64,000 bases of DNA from positions 248,001 through 312,000 of the forward strand of contig CAVVVW010000008.1 of assembly GCA_963751775.1 (NCBI GenBank). Direction: 5' to 3'. Below the pieces are notes generated by a model. The model worked only from the letters and a program-made list of their open reading frames with translations, searched no databases and was not told the DNA's origin. Below, in pieces: positions 21,440 through 29,685 of the stretch (positions within the stretch are counted from its first letter, which is position 1; each line of letters starts with the position of its first letter). Position numbers and translations under genes: made by a program. The DNA comes from CADEEN01 sp963751775 (GTDB lineage: Bacteria > Pseudomonadota > Gammaproteobacteria > Burkholderiales > Burkholderiaceae_C).

Positions 21440-21559
21440 CCGATCCTTTGGCGCTCGCAGTCGTGCAGCGGGACGTGCCGTGTTTCAGACCCAATCGCGC
21501 CCATCCGATGATAGGACATAGGACTGCCGCGAAGCAGACGATCGCGACCGACGGGTTGT
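21426..21559 (-). pseudogene. 3' stump of a membrane-protein gene cut by IS1182
   Basis: On the minus strand an open frame enters from the insertion-sequence border at 21559 and ends at a TAA at 21426. It encodes about 44 residues with one strongly hydrophobic segment (PSVAIVCFAAVLCPIIGWAR) and a polar tail ending GSDEDP. The stop lies 14 bases inside the start of the acyltransferase gene, as for adjacent genes of one operon. The rest of the gene is not recognisable on the other side of the insertion (24892-24955). It is therefore probably a disrupted operon partner of the acyltransferase; its family is unknown. Confidence 0.5.
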
Positions 21560-21579
21560 GGCCGAGGCTGTGTGAAAAC
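21560..21579. repeat. Left terminal inverted repeat of the IS1182 element
   Basis: GGCCGAGGCTGTGTGAAAAC, 62 bp before the transposase start. It pairs with 24872-24891. The GAGGCTGTGTGAAAAC core is typical of ends seen in IS1182-type elements. Confidence 0.8.
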
Positions 21580-21641
21580 CCCCTCCCATTGATGCTGGTG
21601 CGTTCGTAGACTGTGGTGCCATATCGAGGGCGGGAGTCGAT

Positions 21642-23088
21642 ATGACGCGATTCATTGAAGGTCGAGACAGGCAACAAGTGACGTTGCTGCCCGAGTGCCT
21701 GGATGACTTCATCACGGAAGCCAATCCGGTGCGCGTCGTCGACGCGTTCGTCGCCGAGTTGAATCTTGCGTGCGTTGGGGTTCGAAGGCGCGACGCCTGC
21801 AGTCACAGGCCGCCCCTCGTACCAACCGGCGGTGCTGCTGAAGATCTACATCTACGGCTACCTCAACCGTGTGCAGTCCAGCCGCCGCCTGGAGCGGGAG
21901 TGCCAGCGCAATGTCGAGCTGATGTGGTTGACGGGCCGCTTGGCGCCGGACTTCAAGATCATTGCCGACTTCCGGCGCGACAACGGCCGCGGCATCCGCA
22001 ACGTGTGCCGCCGCTTCGTCGAGATGTGCCGCGAACTCAAGCTCTTCTCGCAGGCACTTGTGGCTATCGATGGCAGCAAGTTCAAGGCCGTCAACAATCG
22101 CGACCGCAACTTAACGCCCGGCAAGATCGACAAGCGCCGCGAGCAGGTTGAGCAAAGCGTCCAGCGCTACCTCGACGCGCTGGAGACGGCCGACCGTACG
22201 CAGCCAGCAGACCTGGAGGCCAAGACCGAACGACTGCACGAGAAGATCGATCGGCTACGCCAGCAGATGCGGCGGCTCGACCAGATCGAGGAGGAACTGA
22301 AGACGCAGCCCGAAGGGCAGATCTCGCTGACCGACCCCGACGCGCGCTCCATGAACAGCACCGGCAAGGGCACGGGCGTAGTGGGCTACAACCTTCAAGC
22401 GGCCGTGGATGCTAAGCACCACTTGATCGTGGCGCACGAAGTCACCAACGTCGGCCATGACCGCTACCAACTCAGCCTCACGGCGCAGGCAGCGCGCCAG
22501 GCGATGGGCAAGAAGCGGCTGCAAGCATTGGCCGGCCGCGGGTATTACTACGGCCCGCAGATTAAGGCCTGCCAAGACAATGGCATCGTCGCGATCGTGC
22601 CCAAGCCGATGACCTCGGGCGCCCGCTTCGAAGGCCGATTCGAAAAGGCCGACTTCATCTATGTGGCCAAGGATGACGAGTACCAGTGTCCAGCCGGGCA
22701 GCGTGCGATCTACCGATTCACCGGGGAAGAAAACGGCCTGCAGATTCGCCGCTACTGGAGCAGCGCCTGCCCGCAGTGCCCCATGAAGGCGCAGTGCACA
22801 CCCAGCGCCTACAGGCGCATCGCACGCTGGGAACACGAGCCGGTGATGGAGGCCGTGCAACGACGGCTAGACGCGCAACCGCAGGCGATGACGATACGAA
22901 GGCAAACGGTCGAACATGTGTTCGGAACACTGAAGTACTGGATGGGTTCAACGCACTTCCTGACGCGCACGCTGGCCAAGGTGAGCACGGAAATGAGTCT
23001 GCACGTCCTGGCATACAACCTGAAGCGCGTGTTGAGCATTCTTGGCATGACCAGGACGATGAACGCGATGAGATTGGCGGGCGCGTGA
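21642..23088 (+). CDS. IS1182-family transposase (one apparent frameshift)
   Basis: DDE-type transposase of the IS1182 group. The start ATG at 21642 has a Shine-Dalgarno GGGAG 7 bp upstream and reads MTRFIEGRDRQQVTLLPECL. The frame breaks near 21765 and continues as LGFEGATPAVTGRPSYQPAV. The catalytic domain includes LVAIDGSKFKAVNN (first Asp), DPDARSMNSTGKG and the C-terminal RRQTVEHVFGTLKYWMG with the Glu. A Cys-rich segment (CPAGQ...CPQCPMKAQC) lies between them. The intended product is about 480 residues. The frameshift is near the N-terminus, so it may be an error, a programmed shift or inactivation. Confidence 0.9.
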
Positions 23089-23190
23089 GCGCTGATTCAT
23101 ACCCAAATCAAGCATTCCGGCGTCGACGAGACCGCTGAAGTTGCATCACAACACCAAGCGCCCACTGTGCGCCGATTCGACCCATTGCAC

Positions 23191-23204
23191 GAAATCGACC
23201 GCCT
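23191..23204. repeat. Left copy of the 14-bp direct repeat flanking the IS110 element
   Basis: GAAATCGACCGCCT, identical to 24837-24850. Bases on either side differ between the copies, so the identity is exactly 14 bp. Confidence 0.75.
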
Positions 23205-23502
23205 ATGTGGTTCGGCAGACCCTGCCTGACGTTCTGAGCATCCCAAGCCCATGAATGTGCCCGGCGTTCGCGAAGAAACGGCTATGCGCTACAAGGCGAA
23301 CGGCAGCGCCGGTATGACCGACACGTCATTGGTGCGAGCCCGTGGCGTTATCGGACGCCGCGGTGTGAGCCCGCTTGTGAGCATGGTCCGGGAATCGTCG
23401 GCGACAGTGGCGAGCGGCGCGAGCCGCATCCCGTTTGAGAGATCGAGTCGAATTCGACGCTTCCCATGGCGCTGCCGTTCATCAACGATGGTGGAGCAAG
23501 TC
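23205..23502 (+). other. Non-coding left end of IS110, candidate bridge-RNA region
   Basis: About 300 bp between the presumed left end and the transposase start contain no convincing gene. A frame open from 23251 into the transposase has no family similarity before 23503. In IS110-group elements such as IS621 this position encodes the structured bridge RNA that pairs with target and donor DNA. Local inverted repeats are present, such as GTTATCGGACGCCGCGGTG with nearby complements, but I could not fold it. Assignment rests on position only. The preceding 23089-23190 is the presumed 3' tail of the IS1182 element. Confidence 0.35.
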
Positions 23503-24867
23503 ATGGCAATGCGCAAGCGAGACGACGAGGTGTTTGCCAACGCGGCGGGGATCGATGTCGGTGCATCCAGTCACTGGGTGGCCGTGCCGCGACATCTGGC
23601 CGAGCAAGCCGGTTGCGAGCCGGTGCGCGAGGTCGGTGCGATGACCGATGACCTCAACGCCCTGGCCGACTGGCTGCTGGCATGTGGGGTGGACACGGTG
23701 GCGCTGGAGTCCACCGGGGTGTACTGGATCCCCGTGTACGAGGTGCTGGAGCAACGCGGGCTGAAGGTCTGGCTGGTGGACGCGCGGCAGATGAAGTACG
23801 TGCCCGGGCGCAAGAGCGACGTACAGGACTGCCAGTGGCTGCAGAAGCTCATGGGCCTGGGGCTGCTGCGCGCGGCTTGGCGACCCGACGGCGAGGTCTG
23901 CGTGGTTCGCGCGGTAGCGCGCCAGCGCGAGGTGCTGATCACCGAGCAGGCCAGCTGGGTGCAGCGCATGCAGAAGTCGCTGGTGCAGATGAACATCCAG
24001 CTCACCGAGGTGCTGGCCGACGTGATGGGGATGACCGGCCAGGCCATCATCCGCGCCATCGTGGCCGGTGAGCGCGACCCCAAGGTGCTGGCCCGGCACC
24101 GCCACAGCCGTGTCAAGGCCAGCGCCGAAGAGATCACCAAGGCGCTGACGGGCAACTGGCGCGAGGAACACCTGTTCGTGCTGCGCCAGGCGCTGGCGAT
24201 GTATGACGACATCGCCAAGCACCTGCTCGAGTGCGACGCCAAGCTGCGCTCGCTGCTGGAGCAGCGCAGCCAGGCACGGGTCGATCTGGGCCGTGCGCCC
24301 AAGGCTGGAGCCAAGTCCCGGGTTGAATTCGACGTTCGCCAGGCGCTGGCCAACTGGGCCGGCGTCGATCTCACGCGCATCAACGGCCTGGGCGTGGCGG
24401 TGGTGATGAAGCTGCTGTCGGAGATTGGCCCCGATGTAAGCCGCTTTGCCAGCGTCAAGCACTTCTGCTCGTGGCTGGGTCTGTGCCCGGGCACCAAGAT
24501 CAGCGGCGGCAAGGTGCTGTCCTCGGGGACCAAGCGCTCGGCCAACCGCGCTCGACAGGCGCTGAAGATGGCGGCGATGAACCTGTCGCACAGCGACTCC
24601 GCGCTCGGGGCGTTCTACCGCCGACTGTGCGGCCGAATGGACAAGCCGCGGGCCAACACGGCCACGGCTCACAAGCTGGCCCGGATGGTGTACTTCATGC
24701 TGACCCGCGGCGAGGCCTTCGTCGACCAGGGTCAGCAGCGCTACGACGAGCAGCAGCGCCAGCGCAGCATCGCCGCCCTCAAGCGCCGCGCCGCCGCACT
24801 GGGCTTCCGGCATCAACCCCATGGAGGCCGCCGCGTGAAATCGACCGCCTTCAGTTTTGTTTCTTGA
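23503..24867 (+). CDS. IS110-family transposase (frameshift at the 3' end)
   Basis: DEDD/serine recombinase-type transposase guided by RNA in characterised members. The N-terminal RuvC-like domain shows AAGIDVGASSHWVAVP (first Asp), VALESTGVYWIPVYE (Glu) and GRKSDVQDCQWLQ (two Asp). The C-terminal Tnp20 domain has INGLGVAVVMKLLSEIGP and the presumed serine in SSGTKRSANRARQALK. The ATG at 23503 has GGAG 8 bp upstream. The visible frame ends at 24867. Removing one C near 24811 restores the usual ending ALGFRINPMEAAA with a stop at 24838, so the last residues shown are probably artefactual. Confidence 0.9.
   Translation: MAMRKRDDEVFANAAGIDVGASSHWVAVPRHLAEQAGCEPVREVGAMTDDLNALADWLLACGVDTVALESTGVYWIPVYEVLEQRGLKVWLVDARQMKYVPGRKSDVQDCQWLQKLMGLGLLRAAWRPDGEVCVVRAVARQREVLITEQASWVQRMQKSLVQMNIQLTEVLADVMGMTGQAIIRAIVAGERDPKVLARHRHSRVKASAEEITKALTGNWREEHLFVLRQALAMYDDIAKHLLECDAKLRSLLEQRSQARVDLGRAPKAGAKSRVEFDVRQALANWAGVDLTRINGLGVAVVMKLLSEIGPDVSRFASVKHFCSWLGLCPGTKISGGKVLSSGTKRSANRARQALKMAAMNLSHSDSALGAFYRRLCGRMDKPRANTATAHKLARMVYFMLTRGEAFVDQGQQRYDEQQRQRSIAALKRRAAALGFRHQPHGGRRVKSTAFSFVS
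24837..24850. repeat. Right copy of the 14-bp direct repeat flanking the IS110 element
   Basis: GAAATCGACCGCCT, identical to 23191-23204. It overlaps the last two bases of the restored transposase stop codon. Confidence 0.75.
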
Positions 24868-24871
24868 GAGC

Positions 24872-24891
24872 GTTCTCACACGGCCTCGGCC
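24872..24891. repeat. Right terminal inverted repeat of the IS1182 element
   Basis: GTTCTCACACGGCCTCGGCC. Its reverse complement matches the left end with two transitions. It is separated from the IS1182 transposase by the IS110 element. Confidence 0.75.
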
Positions 24892-24955
24892 GCGAGCCGT
24901 CAATTGCCTTACGCCCATAGAGCCGCCGTTCGATACACGAGCGCGCTGTCGTCCC

Positions 24956-26518
24956 TCATGGTGGCAAAGGGGCTTCGGGGTACAGATTGCTCAACAAGTC
25001 GGCGCTCACCGATTCGAGCAGGTCGCGCAACGCGATCGTGACGGCGGCGTTCGACGTCGATGACGCGCCAGCATCGGCCCCTCGCATCGCCGATGGCGCA
25101 GAAGCGAGTGCACCCACGCGCTGTCGCCACACGGCATCGATCTCGCCGCGCCGCGCATCCAGCACCGCCTGTACCGCCGCCGTCCAGCGCGCCGGCGGCG
25201 CCTCGTCGACCCACGCGCCGCGCCCGCGGCCATGGTGCGCCACCGCAAGGTAGCCGAGCAGCGCGCTGGCCAGCAGCGCATCGAGCACTCGCACGTCCCA
25301 CGCCAGTTGCGGCCGCTCCAGCCCTCGCACCAGGTTGACACCGCGCGCAGCGCCGGCCGCGGCCAGTGCGCCGATCACGCCGCCGGCGAGCAGGCCGCCG
25401 CCGAGCGTGAGGCCGCCGCTGGCGATATCGGCCTTCAGCCCGGCCAGTGCGCCGCTGAACACGCCGCCCCACAGTGCGGCGCGGCCTTCGTCGAGCGGCT
25501 GGCGCAGCGCATAGTGGCGCGCCAGCTTCTCCAGCACTTCGCCGCCGGCGCGACCGTCCAGGCCGTGCAACGCGATCAGGGTGTCGGTCGACTGGCGCAG
25601 GTCGCTGTCGAGGCGTTCGGCCAGCGCCGCCATCGCGCGAGCGCGCGCCGAGTCGGCACCGTCGCCAGCCAGGCCGAGCAGCTTGCCCAATGCGTTGCCC
25701 ACCTTGCGCAGCGGGCCGCGCCAGCCTTCGGCTTCGAGCGCCTCGACATCGAGCGCCGCGCGCGCCATGCGGCGCGCCAGCTCGGCCATCGCGGTGCGCC
25801 AGATCGCCGCCTGGCGCTGCTGCCAGGCCGTTTGCAGGCGCGCGAACGCGGCGCGCCTGGAGGCCGGCATGGCCTGGGCTATCGCGCGCCACAGCACGCC
25901 CTCCTGGACCCAGCAGCGCGTGAAGGCGTCGAGCGGCAACACCGCCTGCACGCCGGGCGCGGCGGCCAGGCGCAACTGCCAGCGCGCGGCCAGCGAGTCT
26001 TCTGCCTCGGCGTTGGCGGCCGCGCCCGCCGGGCCGAGCTGGTTCAACAGCGCCAGCACCGGTTTGCCGATCAGGCCGAGCACCTGCAACTCCGCATCGA
26101 GGTAGCCGGCGTCCTCGGGGGCCTCGGCGGCATTGACCAGGTACAGCACCACGTCGGCCTGCTCGAGCACGTGGCGCAGCGCGCGCTGGGTCGACCAGAA
26201 AGCGCGGTCGCGCCAGCGGTCCCAGACTTCGCTCAGAAACCAGCCAAGCGGGTTGCCGGCCAGGGCCAGCCGGCGCGCCAGGCGCAGGCTGTCGCCGAAG
26301 CCCGGCGTGTCCCACAGCAGCAGGCGGTCGCCCGCCGGCGATTCAACCCACAACTGCGACTCGGCGCTCTCGGTCACGTGGGCCTCGTCGCGCACTTCGC
26401 CGATGTCGCGCGCGAGCAGGGTGCGCGCCAGCGTGGTCTTGCCCACGTTGGTGTGCGACACCAGGCTCAGCGAAAGGGTCTGCGGGCCGGCGCTGGCCGG
26501 CGATGGTGCGCCGCTCAT
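24956..26518 (-). CDS. GTPase with C-terminal DUF3482 domain
   Basis: A 520-residue Era/TrmE-like GTPase fused to a DUF3482 region. The G-domain has P-loop SHTNVGKTTLART (about residues 21-33), switch II DTPGFGDS (about 75-82) and a candidate G4 segment NQLGP. The C-terminal half contains a hydrophobic, Gly/Ala-rich stretch (LTLGGGLLAGGVIGALAAAG), likely a membrane-inserting hairpin. Its ATG overlaps the stop of the upstream DUF2868 gene (ATGA), and the pair is conserved in Burkholderiales. The role is unknown; it may be a membrane-associated regulatory GTPase. The stop is 65 bp from the insertion-sequence border. Confidence 0.87.
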   Translation of the reverse strand: MSGAPSPASAGPQTLSLSLVSHTNVGKTTLARTLLARDIGEVRDEAHVTESAESQLWVESPAGDRLLLWDTPGFGDSLRLARRLALAGNPLGWFLSEVWDRWRDRAFWSTQRALRHVLEQADVVLYLVNAAEAPEDAGYLDAELQVLGLIGKPVLALLNQLGPAGAAANAEAEDSLAARWQLRLAAAPGVQAVLPLDAFTRCWVQEGVLWRAIAQAMPASRRAAFARLQTAWQQRQAAIWRTAMAELARRMARAALDVEALEAEGWRGPLRKVGNALGKLLGLAGDGADSARARAMAALAERLDSDLRQSTDTLIALHGLDGRAGGEVLEKLARHYALRQPLDEGRAALWGGVFSGALAGLKADIASGGLTLGGGLLAGGVIGALAAAGAARGVNLVRGLERPQLAWDVRVLDALLASALLGYLAVAHHGRGRGAWVDEAPPARWTAAVQAVLDARRGEIDAVWRQRVGALASAPSAMRGADAGASSTSNAAVTIALRDLLESVSADLLSNLYPEAPLPP

Positions 26519-27972
26519 TCCGTGCGGTCGCCGCCGAGATCGACGAAGTGCGGCGCCGGCAGCGACAAGGCCTGCAGCATGCGTTGCCAGGCTTCGCGGC
26601 GCTGGCGCAGGCGCAACGCCGCGTCGCCGGCCGCGCCGAACTGGCGGCGCAGGCCCGACTCGTCGACCAGCACCGACAGCGACGAAGCTCGCAACGCCGA
26701 CGGCGACGCCGCGGGCCGCCACGCGGCCATCGCCTGCACGAACGCACCATGCGTTTCGCGCTCGGGGGTGGCCGTGGCTGCGAACAGCAGCGCGACGCTG
26801 TCGGCGAGGTCGGCGGGCAGGTGGCGCGCCAGCTCGTCTTCGGCGCCGAGCGGCAGCGACGCGACCAGCCGCGCTTGGGCGCCGGCCCCCAGTGCGGCGG
26901 CCAGGGCCGGCCCCAGCGCGGCCTGTTGCTCGGCACCGAGCCGGTAGCTGTAGGGCAGCACCGTCACCGGCCAGGGTTGCGCCGGCCGCTCGCGCAGCAG
27001 CCGTTTGAAGTACGGCGCGTCCAGCGGCAGCGCGATCTGCCGCGCCGCGCGGCGCGCACGCATCCAGGCCATCGCCGCCAACAGGACGCGCGGCACGATC
27101 ACCACGCCGGCAAGCGTCAGCGCGTACAGGTGGATCCAGCGCGCCGCGCTCTCGCCGGCGCTGCCTTCGGCCCAGCGCAGCCGCGCCAGCGCCGACGCAT
27201 CGGGCAACTCGATGCCGCCGAGCGCGGCCGCCGGGCCGAACACCGTTTGCAGCAAGCGCTGCACCTGCGACGCATCGAGCCAGGTGCTGTCCCAGCCGGC
27301 GCGAAAGTCCAAGGCCAGGCCGAACAGGTACATCGACAGCACGACGCCCAGCGCCAGCAAGGCCGCCGCGCCATGCAGGCCGACGGCCATGCGATGCGCC
27401 TGCAACGAGGCGCTGGCCAGCGCCCAGTCGGCCGCGTGGCGGGCCCGCACCGCCGCCATCGGCGCAGCGCCGGCGCGCGCAGCCACCGCCGCCGAAATGC
27501 GCCGCACGACGCCGGCCCAGCCTGAGCCCGTCGCATGGTTCACGACGGCGGGCTCGCGCCATCGACGCAGCGCACCGATGGCGAGCGCGACGTAGACCAA
27601 CAGGTTCCACGCCAGCAAACCCAGCACCGGCGGCGCCAGCAGGTTGATGCGCCGCTCGGGGCCGAGCACGTTGCCGACGATTGCCGCGGCGAGCACGAGG
27701 CCCATCGACACCAACCCGATGGTCAACGCGCCCTGCCCCGGCCGCAACGGGTCGCTGCGCCACGCCGCATCGCGCTCGCCCAGGCGTTGCAGCGCGAGAT
27801 CGGCGCGCGCGGCGAGGTAGGTCTCGGCGCTGGCATGTTCGCCGACGCGCCGCCGCGCTTCGGCGCCGGCCCATGCGGCATCCTCGTCGCGCCAGAGCGC
27901 CGCTGCATCACGCGCAGGTGCGGTTTCCACGGCCCGCACGAGCAGTACCTGGCGCGCATCGGATTCGGTCAT
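26515..27972 (-). CDS. DUF2868 membrane protein
   Basis: A 485-residue integral membrane protein of unknown function. A soluble N-terminal region (about 1-85) precedes hydrophobic segments (ALTIGLVSMGLVLAAAIVGN; APPVLGLLAWNLLVYVALAI). Further helices lie near residues 190-215 and 270-300 (GVVIVPRVLLAAMAWM). The C-terminal 180 residues are soluble, with the arrangement VLPYSYRLGAEQQAAL. No catalytic motif is seen. Translational overlap with the DUF3482 GTPase suggests that the two form one membrane complex, with DUF2868 as anchor or effector. Confidence 0.85.
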   Translation of the reverse strand: MTESDARQVLLVRAVETAPARDAAALWRDEDAAWAGAEARRRVGEHASAETYLAARADLALQRLGERDAAWRSDPLRPGQGALTIGLVSMGLVLAAAIVGNVLGPERRINLLAPPVLGLLAWNLLVYVALAIGALRRWREPAVVNHATGSGWAGVVRRISAAVAARAGAAPMAAVRARHAADWALASASLQAHRMAVGLHGAAALLALGVVLSMYLFGLALDFRAGWDSTWLDASQVQRLLQTVFGPAAALGGIELPDASALARLRWAEGSAGESAARWIHLYALTLAGVVIVPRVLLAAMAWMRARRAARQIALPLDAPYFKRLLRERPAQPWPVTVLPYSYRLGAEQQAALGPALAAALGAGAQARLVASLPLGAEDELARHLPADLADSVALLFAATATPERETHGAFVQAMAAWRPAASPSALRASSLSVLVDESGLRRQFGAAGDAALRLRQRREAWQRMLQALSLPAPHFVDLGGDRTE

Positions 27973-28008
27973 GCAGTGCGGCGGCGTGCGGGTGACGGTC
28001 GGCTCGGG

Positions 28009-28941
28009 TCAGCGCGCGAGCAGTTGCAGCAGCAGCTCGACGCGGGCCTGCACCGCCGACAGGGCACCGGCCGACGGCAAGGCGCCTGCGTCGCCACCGA
28101 GCACCGGACCATCGGCGCAGCGGCTGGCGCGCAGCACCCGCACGCCGGCCTGCGCGGCACGCCGCAATGCGCTTTCCAGGCCGGCGCTGAGCGTGCCGTT
28201 GCCGGTACCGGCCGCGATCAGGCCGCCGACGCCCTGTGCCACCAGGGCATCGACGATGGACCCGCTCGCGCCGGCGTGGTTGAGCACGATCTCGACGCGC
28301 GGCCAGGCGGCGCTGTCGCGCGCGATCGCATCGAGGCCGACACCCGGGCCCGCGCGGCGCGCCACGCAAAGTGCCCGCACACGGCCCTCCTCGATCACGG
28401 CCGCGGGCCCGGCGTCGCCACCGCCGAATGCGTCGAGCCGGTAGGTGTGGCGCTTGCGCACGTCGGCGGCGGCCCAGGCGCGGCCGGCCATGACGACGCT
28501 GACGCCGACCACCTGCCCATCGCGCGCCAGCGTCACGGCGTCGAGCAGGTTCTGCGGTCCGTCGGCCTGCAACGACGTCGCGGGGCGCATCGCTGCCGTC
28601 AGCACCAGCGGTTTGGTCGGCGCGAGCACGCGGTGCAGGAAGTACGCCGTTTCTTCCAACGTATCGGTGCCGTGGGTGATGACGATGCCCTGCACCTCGT
28701 CGCGCCCCAGATGCGCAGCCACACGCTGCGCCAGGCGCTGCCAGGTGGCGAAGTCCATGTCCTTGCTGTCGAGCTGGGCCACCTGCTCGCACTCGATCGG
28801 CGCCTGTGCCAGCGACGGCACAGCAGCCACCAATTGCGCCACGCCGAGCTGCGCCGCCGTATAGCCGACGGCATCGGCGGGGCTGGCGGCCGTGCCTGCG
28901 ATCGTGCCGCCGGTGCCCAGGATGACGATTTTGGATTGCAT
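28009..28941 (-). CDS. L-asparaginase
   Basis: Hydrolyses asparagine to aspartate and ammonia. The 310-residue product has both catalytic signatures: ILGTGGTIAGT near the N-terminus (nucleophilic Thr) and ITHGTDTLEET (second Thr-Asp pair). AMRPATSLQADGPQNLLDA follows. No signal peptide is evident, so it is presumably cytoplasmic. The start at 28941 lies 12 bp from a LexA-type box and is divergent from lexA. Confidence 0.93.
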   Translation of the reverse strand: MQSKIVILGTGGTIAGTAASPADAVGYTAAQLGVAQLVAAVPSLAQAPIECEQVAQLDSKDMDFATWQRLAQRVAAHLGRDEVQGIVITHGTDTLEETAYFLHRVLAPTKPLVLTAAMRPATSLQADGPQNLLDAVTLARDGQVVGVSVVMAGRAWAAADVRKRHTYRLDAFGGGDAGPAAVIEEGRVRALCVARRAGPGVGLDAIARDSAAWPRVEIVLNHAGASGSIVDALVAQGVGGLIAAGTGNGTLSAGLESALRRAAQAGVRVLRASRCADGPVLGGDAGALPSAGALSAVQARVELLLQLLAR

Positions 28942-28952
28942 TGCTGCGCGAT

Positions 28953-28968
28953 CTGGATAAAAATACAG
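28953..28968. promoter_or_regulatory. LexA (SOS) box 1
   Basis: CTGGATAAAAATACAG matches the CTGT-N8-ACAG consensus with one change and an AT-rich centre. It sits 43 bp before the lexA ATG and 12 bp before the divergent asparaginase start. LexA autoregulation is the obvious reading. Coverage of the asparaginase promoter is possible. Confidence 0.8.
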
Positions 28969-28971
28969 CCA

Positions 28972-28987
28972 CTGGACAAACGACCAG
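28972..28987. promoter_or_regulatory. Possible second, weaker LexA box
   Basis: CTGGACAAACGACCAG has the CTGG-N8-CCAG symmetry and begins 3 bp after box 1. The right half departs from ACAG, so binding would be weaker. Tandem boxes before lexA are common in proteobacteria. Confidence 0.4.
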
Positions 28988-29010
28988 CTTTGATTCGAAC
29001 GGTGGCCCCG

Positions 29011-29682
29011 ATGGAAGAACGCCCCAAGCTTACCGACCGCCAGCAGCAAATCCTCGATCTCGTGCAGAGCGCGATCGAGCGCACCGGCGCCCCGCCCACC
29101 CGGGCCGAGATCGCCGCCGAGCTCGGCTTTCGCTCGCCCAACGCGGCCGAGGAACACCTGCAAGCCCTGGCGCGCAAGGGCGTGATCGAACTGGTGGGCG
29201 GCACCTCGCGCGGCATCCGCCTGCGTGCCGACACGCTGCGCCTGGTCAACGAGGCGCGCGGCAAGCAGTTCAGCCTGCCAGGTCTGGCGCAACTGTCGCT
29301 GCCGCTGGTCGGCCGCGTCGCCGCCGGCAGCCCGATCCTGGCCCAGGAGCACATCGACCAGACCTACATCGTCGAAGCCAGCATGTTCGCGCGCCGGCCC
29401 GACTACCTGCTCAAGGTGCGCGGCATGAGCATGCAGGGCGTCGGCATCATGGACGGCGACCTGCTCGCGGTGCAGAAGTCCAAGGAGGCCAAGAACGGCC
29501 AGATCGTCGTCGCGCGGCTGGGCGACGAAGTCACCGTCAAGCGCTTCAAGCGCGGCCGCCACGGCATCGAGCTGATCCCCGAGAACCCCGACTTCCAGAC
29601 CATCATCGTCACGCCGGGCGAGACCCAGTTCGAGCTCGAAGGGCTGGCCGTCGGCCTGATCCGCAACAACATGATGATGTGA
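29011..29682 (+). CDS. lexA: LexA repressor/autopeptidase
   Basis: SOS-response repressor, 223 residues. The winged-helix N-domain (KLTDRQQQILDLVQSAIER, then TRAEIAAELGFRSPNAAEEH) binds SOS boxes. The self-cleavage Ala-Gly lies in RVAAGSP. The catalytic Ser is in GMSMQGVGI and the Lys in EVTVKRFK. It is intact and starts at the ATG at 29011. Boxes at 28953 and 28972 indicate autoregulation. Confidence 0.97.
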   Translation: MEERPKLTDRQQQILDLVQSAIERTGAPPTRAEIAAELGFRSPNAAEEHLQALARKGVIELVGGTSRGIRLRADTLRLVNEARGKQFSLPGLAQLSLPLVGRVAAGSPILAQEHIDQTYIVEASMFARRPDYLLKVRGMSMQGVGIMDGDLLAVQKSKEAKNGQIVVARLGDEVTVKRFKRGRHGIELIPENPDFQTIIVTPGETQFELEGLAVGLIRNNMMM

Positions 29683-29685
29683 GCC

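Larger units (their letters stand above)
23203..24850 (+). mobile_element. IS110-family insertion sequence
   Basis: A unit of about 1.65 kb with a DEDD-type transposase, bounded by a 14-bp direct repeat (23191-23204 and 24837-24850, GAAATCGACCGCCT). The transposase stop in the restored frame (24836-24838) coincides with the right copy, so the right end is very short. About 300 bp of non-coding DNA precede the gene. This asymmetry is what IS110-group elements with an upstream bridge RNA look like. Exact ends are inferred from the repeat, and placing the core at the terminal CT is a guess based on IS621. Confidence 0.65.
21560..24891 (+). mobile_element. IS1182-family element interrupted by an IS110-family element
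   Basis: The outer ends are inverted repeats: 21560-21579 (GGCCGAGGCTGTGTGAAAAC) and 24872-24891, whose reverse complement matches at 18 of 20 positions. The left part holds an IS1182-type transposase. Between its stop (23088) and the right end lies a complete IS110-type unit (about 23203-24850). Without that unit the outer element would be about 1.69 kb, a normal IS1182 size. The outermost GGCC occurs at both ends but is itself palindromic, so it may be part of the repeat or a short target duplication. Confidence 0.8.

Noticed and set aside
21560..24891. A composite transposon carrying cargo
   Set aside because: The two transposases are of different families and nested. There is no cargo gene between matching elements.
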